A stretch of 64,000 bases of DNA from an uncultured Alphaproteobacteria bacterium (GCA_902628835.1 CACOPD010000002.1:80218-144217), one strand, 5' to 3'; shown: positions 42,331 through 50,785, counted from the first letter of the stretch. Program-made: numbers and translations. Notes: generated by a model not told the origin, from the letters alone.

Positions 42331-42886
42331 ACATTCGGCACTCGAAACACTTTATAAGGTTGGAAAATATTCAACAAGTGCAAAAAAATCATTAACATTC
42401 AAAGAAATTAAAAACATCAAAATTACACAAATTATTTGCTGGCCTGAAAAAATTGAAGAATTAAATAATTTTTTGATAAATAATTTAAATATTAAAATGG
42501 TACCTAGTTTTAATAAAGGCATTGTTTTTGAAAATAAATCACTGTGGAGAATGGAACCTTTGAAGTGGTGGTTATTTAATAAAGAAATTAAAATCAGTGA
42601 TCAAATTGCAACAACTTTAGATATATCCCATGCTTATACGAGTATTGAAATTAAAGGAGACAATTCAACATTATTTTTAAATAGACATCTTCCTATTGAT
42701 TTAAGGACAAAAAATTTTCCTAACTTATCTTCTGCGAGTACTGCTATTCATCATGTAAGTGTAAAACTATTAAAAATATCTTCAAATATCTACTGTTTAT
42801 ATATACCAAGAGGTTTTGCTTTATCAATTTGGGAGATCCTTCTTGAAACCGCAGATCAGTTTGGATATGAGGTATTAGATAGATAA
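42323..42886 (+). CDS. soxG: Sarcosine oxidase gamma subunit
   Basis: SoxG is the poorly conserved gamma subunit, itself related to the folate-binding T-protein fold. The 187-residue product starts MLRHSALETLYKVGKYSTS and contains the typical ATTLDISHAYTSIEIKGDNSTLFLNRHLPIDLR and the C-terminal YIPRGFALSIWEILLETADQFGYEV. Identification relies on these segments plus its place at the end of soxBDA. It overlaps soxA by 8 bases and precedes the DoeA-like gene by 19. Confidence 0.9.
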   Translation: MLRHSALETLYKVGKYSTSAKKSLTFKEIKNIKITQIICWPEKIEELNNFLINNLNIKMVPSFNKGIVFENKSLWRMEPLKWWLFNKEIKISDQIATTLDISHAYTSIEIKGDNSTLFLNRHLPIDLRTKNFPNLSSASTAIHHVSVKLLKISSNIYCLYIPRGFALSIWEILLETADQFGYEVLDR

Positions 42887-42905
42887 AAATTTTACTTATA
42901 TTATT

Positions 42906-44081
42906 ATGATATTCTCACAGGAAGAATTTAATTCAAGAATTACAAAAGTAAAAGAATCTATGAACAAAAAAGGTTTAGAGGTTCTATTAACTACCGATCC
43001 ATCAAATATGAATTATTTAACTGGTTATGATGGATGGTCATTTTATGTTCCACAAGGAGTAATATTATCTATTGATGAAGATCAGCCATTTTGGTTTGGA
43101 AGAAAGCAAGATTCAAATGGGGCACGTATTACAACTTATTTAAATGAAGAAAATATATTTGGTTATCCAGAAAATCTTATTCAATCTCCTCCTTCACATC
43201 CATATGATTTTGTTGTTGAATTATTTAAAGATAAAAAATGGTCACGTAAAAATATAGGTGTTGAGATGGATAGCTATTATTATACTGCTGAAAACCACAA
43301 GAGATTAAAAGATAATTTAGAAAACGCAAAATTTATAAATGCTCATCTCTTAATTAATTGGGTTAGGTATATAAAATCTGAAAATGAAATAAAATATATG
43401 AAAGATGCTGGAACACTTGTCAAAGCAGGAATGCAAACAGCCTTTGACTCAATAAAAGAAGGTGTAAAACAAAGTACAGTTGCTGGAAAAATTCAAAATA
43501 CTCTTATTGCTGGAAATGAACAAACTCAAATGGGGGGAGAGTATGCCGGTTTAGGTTTAATACTTGCAAGCGGCAGGTCCGCATCAGCATCACACTTAAC
43601 TCCAAGTGAAAAAAAATTTGAAAATAATGAGGGAACTATAATTGAATTAGGTGGCGTTAAACACCGTTATCACTGTGCTTTATCCAGGACTGTATACATA
43701 GGTAAACCTGATACAAAAATATCTGATACACTAAAAGTAACAAGTGAAGGTATTGAAAGAGCTTTAGAACAAACAAAACCAGGTAACAGTTGCCATGATG
43801 TTGCTGTTGCTTTTTGGTCAGTATTAGAAAAATATGGATTAGAAAAAGAGTCAAGAGCTGGCTACTCAATCGGACTTGGTTATCCTCCTGACTGGGGAGA
43901 GCACACACTAAGTATACGTAAAAATGAAAAAACACTTTTACAGCCTAATGTAACTTATCATCTTATGTGCGGTATGTGGATGGACACTTGGGGGTTAGAA
44001 TTGAGTGAGTCAGTTAGGGTAACGGATACAGGTTATGAACTACTTACAAACGTTCCAAGAGATTTACATATAATTAATTAA
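42906..44081 (+). CDS. DoeA/EutD-like ectoine hydrolase family M24 protein
   Basis: DoeA/EutD opens the ectoine ring to N-acetyl-diaminobutyrate. The 391-residue product has the pattern I associate with that family: LTGYDGWSFYVPQGVIL, WFGRKQDSNGARITTYL and RAGYSIGLGYPPDWGEHTLS. As in creatinase the M24 metal aspartates are absent: GTIIELGG has Glu247 at the first site and HCALSRTV has Ala258 at the second, while His230 in SGRSASASHLTP matches the creatinase catalytic histidine position. No DoeB/EutE deacetylase is adjacent, and the gene sits at the end of the sox operon, so a different cyclic or amide osmolyte is possible. The 3' end interlocks with the next convergent gene. Confidence 0.78.
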   Translation: MIFSQEEFNSRITKVKESMNKKGLEVLLTTDPSNMNYLTGYDGWSFYVPQGVILSIDEDQPFWFGRKQDSNGARITTYLNEENIFGYPENLIQSPPSHPYDFVVELFKDKKWSRKNIGVEMDSYYYTAENHKRLKDNLENAKFINAHLLINWVRYIKSENEIKYMKDAGTLVKAGMQTAFDSIKEGVKQSTVAGKIQNTLIAGNEQTQMGGEYAGLGLILASGRSASASHLTPSEKKFENNEGTIIELGGVKHRYHCALSRTVYIGKPDTKISDTLKVTSEGIERALEQTKPGNSCHDVAVAFWSVLEKYGLEKESRAGYSIGLGYPPDWGEHTLSIRKNEKTLLQPNVTYHLMCGMWMDTWGLELSESVRVTDTGYELLTNVPRDLHIIN

Positions 44082-44758
44082 TCGTTTGCATCACCGCCAC
44101 CAGCACCCTTAGATCTAGATTCCTCTGACTCAGGAACAAAAGTTCTAAAAGCTATTTTAGATATTTGATCCCAAGATTTTACATCGGGATTAATACCATG
44201 AGAGAGCATTTCATTTATTTTTGATGATTGAATATTAATATCTAATTTTTGTTTATTAATAATTTTTTTTGTTAACATTAACTCGAAATCTTTTTGATAA
44301 TTTATAGAAATAATATCTTTATTAATTGAAATATTATTATGTGTTATCTGAGCATTAATTTTTTGGTTATATATGAACTGTGAACTTATATTTTTTTTTG
44401 CATACTTATAAAGTAAAGGTATTAGAAATATTGGATCATTGCAGTTTTTAAAACTTATTTTGAATTCATTATGAATATCTATCTTTGATATTAAATAATC
44501 AATTAATCCTGGACCTATCATTAATGAAGATTGGTTATGGAAATCGAAATCAGAACTTATTTTTGATGGATCTATTATAGCATTAAAAGTATTATCCAAT
44601 TCTGCAATTTTTAATGAAAGTAATTTTATTCCATCTAGACCACATACTTCTAACCAGGTTGTAATATATGCAGCATCTTCATCTGCTCCATGAGTGAAGC
44701 CTAATCCTGAAAAAGCTCGTTGTGAATTGGTATATACTTCGTAGTAAGAGTAACTCAC
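44078..44758 (-). CDS. DUF3726-like protein of unknown function
   Basis: The ORF track starts at 44794 inside the neighbouring gene. The GTG at 44758, 5 bases after that gene's stop, gives VSYSYYEVYTNSQRAFSGLG and 226 residues. The family has an N-terminal YSxxEVxxxxxRAxxGxGxxxGxAEDAA segment and a C-terminal ...FRTFVPESEESRSKGAGGGDAND tail; both are present (GFTHGADEDAAYITTWLE). The middle is diverged and asparagine-rich. No catalytic motif is evident. It pairs with the 554-residue gene upstream and lies next to sox/M19 genes, a grouping I recall from roseobacters. Function unknown. Confidence 0.65.
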   Translation of the reverse strand: MSYSYYEVYTNSQRAFSGLGFTHGADEDAAYITTWLEVCGLDGIKLLSLKIAELDNTFNAIIDPSKISSDFDFHNQSSLMIGPGLIDYLISKIDIHNEFKISFKNCNDPIFLIPLLYKYAKKNISSQFIYNQKINAQITHNNISINKDIISINYQKDFELMLTKKIINKQKLDINIQSSKINEMLSHGINPDVKSWDQISKIAFRTFVPESEESRSKGAGGGDAND

Positions 44759-44763
44759 AAATA

Positions 44764-46428
44764 TTAATAGGAATTCATAGTAGCAAAACCCCATCCATCT
44801 ACATTTTTATTATTTAGATCTGATAAATAAGGTGCTCCAGAAAAAAAACTAACTCTTAACCATCTATCTGATTTAGGATCATATCGATTTGCACCAAAAA
44901 ATGATAACTTAAATCTTAACATATCAATTGGTATTGTTTTTTTATCGAGTACGTTATCTTCAACTTCTGAATAAGGATAATTTTTTAAAGATTGAATTCT
45001 TTTAACAATTCCTCTGAATTGAGGGTTTACTAACAAAAACTCACAAACTAATTGATCCTCATCTAAATTTTCAATTTGTTTAAACAAATCGTTAACCATT
45101 TTTGCAATACCCAAATTTTGCTCCAACTCGCTTCCTTTTTCATTATATCTCTCACCTAATCGGGGTTCTAATTTTGCAGCTGAAACATACCAAAATAAAA
45201 AATTGCTTTCTTTTTTATTAAAATCAATATTTTTTGCCCAAGAATATCTATCATTAATTATGTTTTTTAATTCACCAACTGATTGATTGCCATCAATATC
45301 CATCATCTCTTCATCAGCCATATCTTCTGCTAATTTTTCAGATATTTCTGGAAATAATTCAATTAGTTGTACTCTTGCAATTTCTTGGGTATCATTATTA
45401 AAATTTGAATCACAATAATCTAAAATATCTAACCATTTAAAATTTTGAGAAAGATCCAAATTATTAATATAGAAAATATATTTCTTTAAATCCTCGATAG
45501 TTACGTTGTTTTTGTTAATTTGAAATTCATCACTTGTATTTACTTCTTCAAGATAATTTAATGCCTTTTTCAAAAGTTTTTTATACTTTTCAAAGGTTAT
45601 ATTATCCAAATTAATTTTAAATATTTGATCTAAAGTCTTAGTATACTGAGTCATCCATTTATTAATTAATTTTGGGTGTTTAATAATGAAAGGTGCCATT
45701 CCCAAACCTGTTGAATTACCAATACCTAAGTGTTGTTTAATTTCCCTATCTAACTTAACTGACTTTTCTGGATTTATTTGTTTTGCAACATGTTCGACTA
45801 ATTCAACGCTAAATTCTCTAATTAAATAAACTGACAACATTTCTGCTCTGAAAGGTTGATTGAATACAGTTTTATTTTTTGTATTAGTAAAGTCTGATAA
45901 ACCAAATTTACCACTACCATAAACAGCAGTTGTCCTTAATAAATAACCAACTTTGTTAATTTCATTAATATCAGGTTGCTTACCACATGAAAGACAATCA
46001 ACAACATATTGAAATAATCTAACACTTTTATTTGCTCTGCTAAGAATTAATTCATTTGGAGAATTCCGTCCTGATTCTTGAAGAGGAATTGTTTCTTTTA
46101 ATCTCTTAAGATCTTTATCGGTTAATTTTCCTACATGCAATGTGTAGGCAGTATCCCATTTACTAGCAATTACTCGATCACTTCTATCTTTATCATCCAG
46201 AAAAGCAGAAAAACACACAAGTGAATAAGTATCTTCATTAATTATAATTTCATATACAACAGTACCGTATCCATCTTTATCTAAATCAAATTTAGATTTT
46301 GTTATTTTCCATTTATCATTAACTAACCTTCTTAACATACTTCTTGAAAAACTAAGCCTTGAGGGATAACGGGAACCCATTCTTGCTAATTTCATGTAGT
46401 TGTCATTTTCTTTAACTTTTTGTAGCAT
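44764..46428 (-). CDS. Conserved protein of unknown function, 554 residues
   Basis: I do not recognise a domain. The protein starts MLQKVKENDNYMKLARMGSRYPSRLSFSRSMLRRL, is mostly soluble and charged, and has no signal peptide or membrane helix. Notable pieces are VASKWDTAYTLHVGKLTD-like sequence near residue 95, a single CLSCG pair near 150, RTTAVYGSGKFGLSDFTNT near 190, GNSTGLGMAPFIIKHPKL near 260, an acidic stretch (EDMADEEMMDID) near 385, and the C-terminal SGAPYLSDLNNKNVDGWGFATMNSY. It is a complete ORF, co-directional with and 5 bases ahead of the DUF3726-like gene, and divergent from the M19 gene. The pairing suggests a two-component complex. Confidence 0.6.
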   Translation of the reverse strand: MLQKVKENDNYMKLARMGSRYPSRLSFSRSMLRRLVNDKWKITKSKFDLDKDGYGTVVYEIIINEDTYSLVCFSAFLDDKDRSDRVIASKWDTAYTLHVGKLTDKDLKRLKETIPLQESGRNSPNELILSRANKSVRLFQYVVDCLSCGKQPDINEINKVGYLLRTTAVYGSGKFGLSDFTNTKNKTVFNQPFRAEMLSVYLIREFSVELVEHVAKQINPEKSVKLDREIKQHLGIGNSTGLGMAPFIIKHPKLINKWMTQYTKTLDQIFKINLDNITFEKYKKLLKKALNYLEEVNTSDEFQINKNNVTIEDLKKYIFYINNLDLSQNFKWLDILDYCDSNFNNDTQEIARVQLIELFPEISEKLAEDMADEEMMDIDGNQSVGELKNIINDRYSWAKNIDFNKKESNFLFWYVSAAKLEPRLGERYNEKGSELEQNLGIAKMVNDLFKQIENLDEDQLVCEFLLVNPQFRGIVKRIQSLKNYPYSEVEDNVLDKKTIPIDMLRFKLSFFGANRYDPKSDRWLRVSFFSGAPYLSDLNNKNVDGWGFATMNSY

Positions 46429-46482
46429 TATTTAAATATGTATAGTTAATTTTTGTTTTTTCATTAATAGAAGTATTAATCT

Positions 46483-47469
46483 ATGTCAAAAATAAGTGAA
46501 GATATTCTATTAATTGATGGTTTGGAGTATTGTAATTGGAATAGGGAATTGTTAGAAAATGCTCAACAAGCAGGATTAACTGCTATTCATGCGACATTAG
46601 TGTATTGGGAAAATACTGACGAGGCATTCGAAAAAATTAGTTACTGGAAAAATCTTTTTAAAGAGCATCATGACCTAATTGTTCACGCAAAAACTACAAA
46701 AGACATTTTACAAGCTAAACAAAATAATAAAGTTGCCATAATTTTTGGTTTTCAAAATTCTGCTCCTATTGCAAATGATATTTTTTTAGTTGAAAAGTTT
46801 TTTGAAGCAGGTGTGAGATTTATGCAACTCACCTATAATAATCAAACTCCACTTGCTGGAGGATGTTTTGAACCTAAAGACTCAGGTGTTTCAAGATTTG
46901 GAAAAGCTGTTATTAAAGAAATGAATAGACTTGGAATGATTGTAGATCTCAGTCATGCAGGAAAGCAAACATGTCTTGATGCCATTGAATTCTCAAATAA
47001 GCCAGTGGCAATTTCTCATGCTAATCCAAATTTCTTTCATAAATCTAAAAGAAACATTGATACTGATATTTTACAAAAACTTGTTAAAAAAAATGGTTTT
47101 ATTGGGTTAAGTTTATACCCTTACCATCTTAAAAATTTAGGTGATTGTACCATAGAAGATTTTTGTGAAATGATTAAGGAGCTTGTAAACTTAATTGGTG
47201 AAGACAATATTGGAATCGGCTCTGATCTTTGTTTAAATTGGTCTGATGATGTAGTTATGTGGATGAGAAATGGAAAGTGGACCAAAGATATTGACTATGG
47301 AGAATCTAAAGATAAAAATCCAAAATGGCCTAAGTTACCGAGTTGGTATAAGCAACCAAGTGACTTAAATAGTTTATTTAATTTAATGTGTGATAATAAT
47401 ATTCCTGAAAAAGTTTCTACAAAAATAATTGGTCAGAATTGGTTTAATTTCATGAAAAATCAATTTTAG
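46483..47469 (+). CDS. M19 (renal dipeptidase) family protein with altered metal site
   Basis: M19 enzymes hydrolyse dipeptides and some cyclic amides with two zinc ions. The 328-residue product keeps the later ligands (DLSHAGKQTC and ISHANPN histidines; GIGSDL aspartate) and family sequence VRFMQLTYNNQTPLAGG. The usual N-terminal DGHxD is replaced by IDGLEYCNWN, so the first His and Asp ligands are gone. I recall roseobacter homologues with the same DGLQYANW-type sequence, so this is probably a real subfamily rather than decay. Substrate unknown. Its stop interlocks with the EamA gene stop (TTAG). Confidence 0.75.
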   Translation: MSKISEDILLIDGLEYCNWNRELLENAQQAGLTAIHATLVYWENTDEAFEKISYWKNLFKEHHDLIVHAKTTKDILQAKQNNKVAIIFGFQNSAPIANDIFLVEKFFEAGVRFMQLTYNNQTPLAGGCFEPKDSGVSRFGKAVIKEMNRLGMIVDLSHAGKQTCLDAIEFSNKPVAISHANPNFFHKSKRNIDTDILQKLVKKNGFIGLSLYPYHLKNLGDCTIEDFCEMIKELVNLIGEDNIGIGSDLCLNWSDDVVMWMRNGKWTKDIDYGESKDKNPKWPKLPSWYKQPSDLNSLFNLMCDNNIPEKVSTKIIGQNWFNFMKNQF

Positions 47470-48329
47470 TTTCTACTACTAATAAAGGAAGCTGATAATA
47501 AACTTATTATTACAATCGAAGCACCAATCAATTGATAAGTTTCTAAATTTTCTTTTAATAAAAAAACAGCCCCAAGAACACCTACCACTGGTTCTAAATA
47601 CAAAAATAAAGCAGTATATGATTGTCCAATTTTTGGGATAGCAATTAATTGTGACAAAAGTGCAAAGCTATAACATACTGAAGGAATTAAAATTAAAAGA
47701 TAAATATTGATATCAAAATTAAAATTTAAAGAAAAAAATATTTTTAATATTACAAAGAAGAAAATAGTATTAAAAACATTTATAAAGATATTAATTGGTA
47801 TTGGCGAAATACCTTTAATAGACATTTTTTGATTCACTATAATCATACTAGTTGACCCAAGTGATGCAAGAAAAGCTAAAAGAATACCTATTATATTTAT
47901 TACTTTAAAAGATGGTCCTATGACTAAAATAATTCCTAAAAATGTTACAAAAAATAAAATCTTTACAGTTAGTGAAATTTTTTCTTTATCGACAATAATA
48001 GAAAATAAAAGAACATATATTGGATAGAGACAAAAAATAAGAATTGTTAAACTAACTTCAATAAATATAACTGAAGTCAATAACCCAAGTGTTAATAATA
48101 TAGAACCAGCTGATATAGATAAAAAGTATTTTAGGTTCTTTTTAAAAATTTCTAATAGATTCTTTTGATAAGGGATAAAAGGTAATATAATTATCGATGC
48201 AACTGCATAACGTAAAAAAATTGTTAATGCTACAGAAGCACCTGAATTATATGCTATTTTTGTAGTGGGACCGATTAAGCCAAATAAAATTCCAGCAACT
48301 AAAGCAAAAATAACACCAAATATGAACAT
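47466..48329 (-). CDS. EamA/DMT-superfamily transporter
   Basis: EamA proteins export or import small metabolites such as amino acids. The 287-residue product is hydrophobic throughout with about ten predicted helices arranged as two five-helix repeats: GILFGLIGPTTKIAYNSGASVALTIFLRYAV in the first and ALFLYLEPVVGVLGAVFLLKENLETYQLIGASIVI in the second, which carries the family-type proline and glutamate. Substrate cannot be read from sequence. It is convergent with the M19 gene and divergent from the ABC ATPase. Confidence 0.85.
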   Translation of the reverse strand: MFIFGVIFALVAGILFGLIGPTTKIAYNSGASVALTIFLRYAVASIIILPFIPYQKNLLEIFKKNLKYFLSISAGSILLTLGLLTSVIFIEVSLTILIFCLYPIYVLLFSIIVDKEKISLTVKILFFVTFLGIILVIGPSFKVINIIGILLAFLASLGSTSMIIVNQKMSIKGISPIPINIFINVFNTIFFFVILKIFFSLNFNFDINIYLLILIPSVCYSFALLSQLIAIPKIGQSYTALFLYLEPVVGVLGAVFLLKENLETYQLIGASIVIISLLSASFISSRN

Positions 48330-48394
48330 TTTTTAAATTAACTTTTGACTATTTGTTTTCATGCAGTTATTCAAGCTTCATTACAAATTATATT

Positions 48395-49483
48395 ATGAAT
48401 GATACATCTCAAAGTTTCGTAAAATTTGAAAAAATTGATAAAAGTTATGATGGTGAAGTACTAGTAGTAAAAAACCTAAACTTGGATATTGCTAAAGGTG
48501 AATTTGTAACAATGTTGGGTCCATCAGGATCAGGTAAAACAACAACTTTGATGATGTTAGCTGGCTTTGAAACCCCTACAAATGGTGAAATTTTTCTAGA
48601 TACAAAACCAATAAGTAAAATACCACCTTATGAGAGAGAAATTGGAATGGTATTCCAGAACTATGCTTTATTCCCTCATATGACAGTTGCAGAAAATTTA
48701 TCTTTTCCACTAGAAGTTAGAAAAATATCAAAAGCCGAAGCAAAAGACAAAGTACAAAAAGCACTTGATATGGTTGAGCTTGGTAATTTTGGTACTAGGT
48801 TTCCAGCACAGTTATCTGGAGGTCAGCAACAAAGAGTAGCTTTAGCTAGAGCTCTTGTTTTTGAACCAAGGTTAGTGTTAATGGACGAACCTCTTGGAGC
48901 TCTTGATAAAAATTTGCGTGAACAAATGCAATATGAGATTAAACATATTCACGATAGAATTGGCATTACTGTTGTTTATGTAACGCATGATCAAAGTGAG
49001 GCGCTAACAATGTCAAATAGAATTGCAGTATTTAATGACGGCGTTGTTCAGCAATTGTCTACACCTGATATATTATATGAAAAGCCAGAGAATTCTTTTG
49101 TTGCTAAGTTTATTGGAGAGAATAATACGCTTAATGGAGTAGTAAAAGAAATTAATGGAAATACTTGTACTGTTGATTTGGATAATGGTTTTGGAACTGT
49201 AAAAGCATTAAAAGTTAATGTTGATGGTGCTGGTGATAAAACTCAACTATCAATAAGACCTGAAAGAGTTACAATTGATAGCACTAATCCAGATGCAAAT
49301 AACTTTCAGGGTAAAATAGAAGAACTTATATATTTAGGCGATCATATAAGAGCTAGGCTTGATGTCTGCGGCAATAACGAATTTATTGTCAAGGTTCCTA
49401 ATGAGGGGAGTTTTAGCCATAAAGAGGGAGATATTCTCAATCTAAGTTGGAATCCCGACGATGTCAGAGCACTAGATATTTAA
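48395..49483 (+). CDS. potA: Polyamine-type ABC transporter ATPase (PotA family)
   Basis: This subunit powers uptake by the ABC importer encoded downstream. The ORF track starts at 48353, but the ATG at 48395 gives MNDTSQSFVKFEKIDKSYDG and the usual 362 residues. Walker A is GPSGSGKTTT, the Q-loop VFQNYALFPHMT, the signature LSGGQQQRVALARAL, Walker B LVLMDEPLGALDKNL, and the switch histidine is in VTHDQSEAL. A C-terminal TOBE domain follows (LSIRPERVTI). Family context suggests polyamines or similar amines. Confidence 0.88.
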   Translation: MNDTSQSFVKFEKIDKSYDGEVLVVKNLNLDIAKGEFVTMLGPSGSGKTTTLMMLAGFETPTNGEIFLDTKPISKIPPYEREIGMVFQNYALFPHMTVAENLSFPLEVRKISKAEAKDKVQKALDMVELGNFGTRFPAQLSGGQQQRVALARALVFEPRLVLMDEPLGALDKNLREQMQYEIKHIHDRIGITVVYVTHDQSEALTMSNRIAVFNDGVVQQLSTPDILYEKPENSFVAKFIGENNTLNGVVKEINGNTCTVDLDNGFGTVKALKVNVDGAGDKTQLSIRPERVTIDSTNPDANNFQGKIEELIYLGDHIRARLDVCGNNEFIVKVPNEGSFSHKEGDILNLSWNPDDVRALDI

Positions 49484-49538
49484 ATCTATTAATCTCTTAT
49501 AATTTAGCCAATTTTTTTTATTTTTAGCCCTTTTTTTT

Positions 49539-49598
49539 CATGTTTCAACATGTTATTACAACACCATTACAGACATAATCTTAAGATTAGTTAACTAA
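49539..49598. promoter_or_regulatory. Cluster of three perfect palindromes before the ABC binding-protein gene
   Basis: Within 60 bases lie CATGTTTCAACATG (49539-49552, 6-base arms, 2-base centre), TAATCTTAAGATTA (49576-49589, perfect 14-mer) and TTAGTTAACTAA (49587-49598, perfect 12-mer, overlapping the second by 3). A CATAAT -10-like box (49574-49579) abuts the second palindrome. This is a good candidate operator region for the binding-protein gene, which starts at 49616. AT-richness makes short palindromes common, so the GC-containing first one carries most weight. Confidence 0.45.
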
Positions 49599-49615
49599 AA
49601 AATAGGAGGATATAT

Positions 49616-50719
49616 ATGTCTAAATTTTTAAAAGCCTTCTTATTCGCATCAGTCATCTTTGCGCCTTTTGCAGCTAGTGCTGTAACAGTTGCGTCTTGGG
49701 GTGGTGCTTATACAGAAAGTCAAAAGAAAGCTTATGCTGATACATATTCTGATCCTAGCTCAATTGTCTTTGAAAACTACAACGGAGGTTTAGGTGAAGT
49801 AAGAGCTCAAGTAGAAAGTGGTAGTGTTACTTGGGATATTGTTGACGTGTTACCATCAGATGCAATCACAGGTTGTGATGAAGGTCTTTTCGAAGATATC
49901 TCAGCTGAAATTGCAGCTAATGCAGCTCCTGGACCAGACGGTGAGTCAATGCTAGAAGATATGGAAAATAACGGTCTTGAATACCACTCTGGTTGGGACT
50001 GTTGTGTACCACAAATCTTTTGGACATACGTTGTATTTTACGATCCAGATGCGTTCCCTGGTGAAAAACCTAGCAGTATGGCAGATTTCTTTGATACAGA
50101 AAAATTCCCTGGTAAAAGAGGTATTCATACTTGGGCAACAGGTGTAATTGAAAAAGCTATGGTCGCAGATGGTGTTAAGCCAAATGCAGTTCCAACAGTT
50201 TTAGCTAACCAAACAGGTGCTATCGATAGAGCGTTTGAAGTTATGGACAGAATTAAAGATGATGTAGTATTCTGGTCAGCTGGTTCACAACCACTTGAAT
50301 TAGTAAAAAGTGGTGAAGTTATCATGGCAATTGCATATAATGGTCGTGTTGGTGCAGCTAACTTAGCTGAAGGTGAAAACTTTGAATATATTTGGGAAGG
50401 TCAAGTACTAGATCAAGAGTATCTATGTCTAACTGCTGGTGCTCCTAATAGAGAAGCAGCACTTGATTTTATGTGGCATGCTTCAACTCCTGAAGCACAA
50501 GCTGAACAAGCTAAATATATTACATATGGACCAATGAGAGCATCTGGTATTCCAATCATTCAAAATAATGAGCCTTGGGGACCAGGAGGTGTTGATATTA
50601 TGCCTCACATGCCTAACACACCAGAACGTTTGAAAGTTTCAATCGTGAGTGATCCACAATGGTGGTCAGATTACGGTGCAGAAATTAATGAGCGTTATGC
50701 TGCATGGATGGGCAACTAA
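49616..50719 (+). CDS. Polyamine-type ABC transporter periplasmic binding protein (PotD/PotF family)
   Basis: The 367-residue protein captures the substrate in the periplasm. A Sec signal peptide (KAFLFASVIFAPFAASA, cleavage before VTVASWGG) is clear, followed by the family-1 binding-protein start WGGAYTESQKKAYAD, DIVDVLPSDAITGCDEGLFEDI and DQEYLCLTAGAPNREAALDFM. Codon use is richer in GC than its neighbours (many gca, gct, ggt), as expected for a highly expressed binding protein. A strong AGGAGG ribosome-binding site precedes the ATG. A terminator hairpin follows at once, separating it from the permeases. The ligand may be a polyamine, GABA-like amine or other cation. Confidence 0.88.
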   Translation: MSKFLKAFLFASVIFAPFAASAVTVASWGGAYTESQKKAYADTYSDPSSIVFENYNGGLGEVRAQVESGSVTWDIVDVLPSDAITGCDEGLFEDISAEIAANAAPGPDGESMLEDMENNGLEYHSGWDCCVPQIFWTYVVFYDPDAFPGEKPSSMADFFDTEKFPGKRGIHTWATGVIEKAMVADGVKPNAVPTVLANQTGAIDRAFEVMDRIKDDVVFWSAGSQPLELVKSGEVIMAIAYNGRVGAANLAEGENFEYIWEGQVLDQEYLCLTAGAPNREAALDFMWHASTPEAQAEQAKYITYGPMRASGIPIIQNNEPWGPGGVDIMPHMPNTPERLKVSIVSDPQWWSDYGAEINERYAAWMGN

Positions 50720-50750
50720 GCTTGATAAATTAAAATTTGTAATTTAATCT

Positions 50751-50776
50751 AAAGGCGAGAATTATCTCGCCTTTTT
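50751..50776 (+). terminator. Rho-independent terminator / attenuator between binding protein and permease
   Basis: AAAGGCGAGA - ATTA - TCTCGCCTTT forms a perfect 10-bp stem with a 4-base loop followed by further T residues. It stands 31 bases after the binding-protein stop and 4 bases ahead of the permease ribosome-binding site. Partial read-through would give the usual excess of binding protein over permease. Confidence 0.9.
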
Positions 50777-50780
50777 ATTT

Positions 50781-50785
50781 GGAGG
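50781..50785 (+). promoter_or_regulatory. Shine-Dalgarno GGAGG that questions the permease start
   Basis: GGAGG lies directly after the terminator T tract. It overlaps the only conventional start nearby (TTG at 50779) and so cannot serve it. It is 5 bases ahead of an in-frame ATT (50791-50793), which gives an N-terminus of the right length. Confidence 0.55.

Noticed and set aside
42906-44081. DddP (DMSP lyase, also an M24-fold protein)
   Set aside because: DddP retains metal ligands and has a different N-domain; the YDGWSFYVPQ and GRKQDSNGAR segments are of DoeA type instead.
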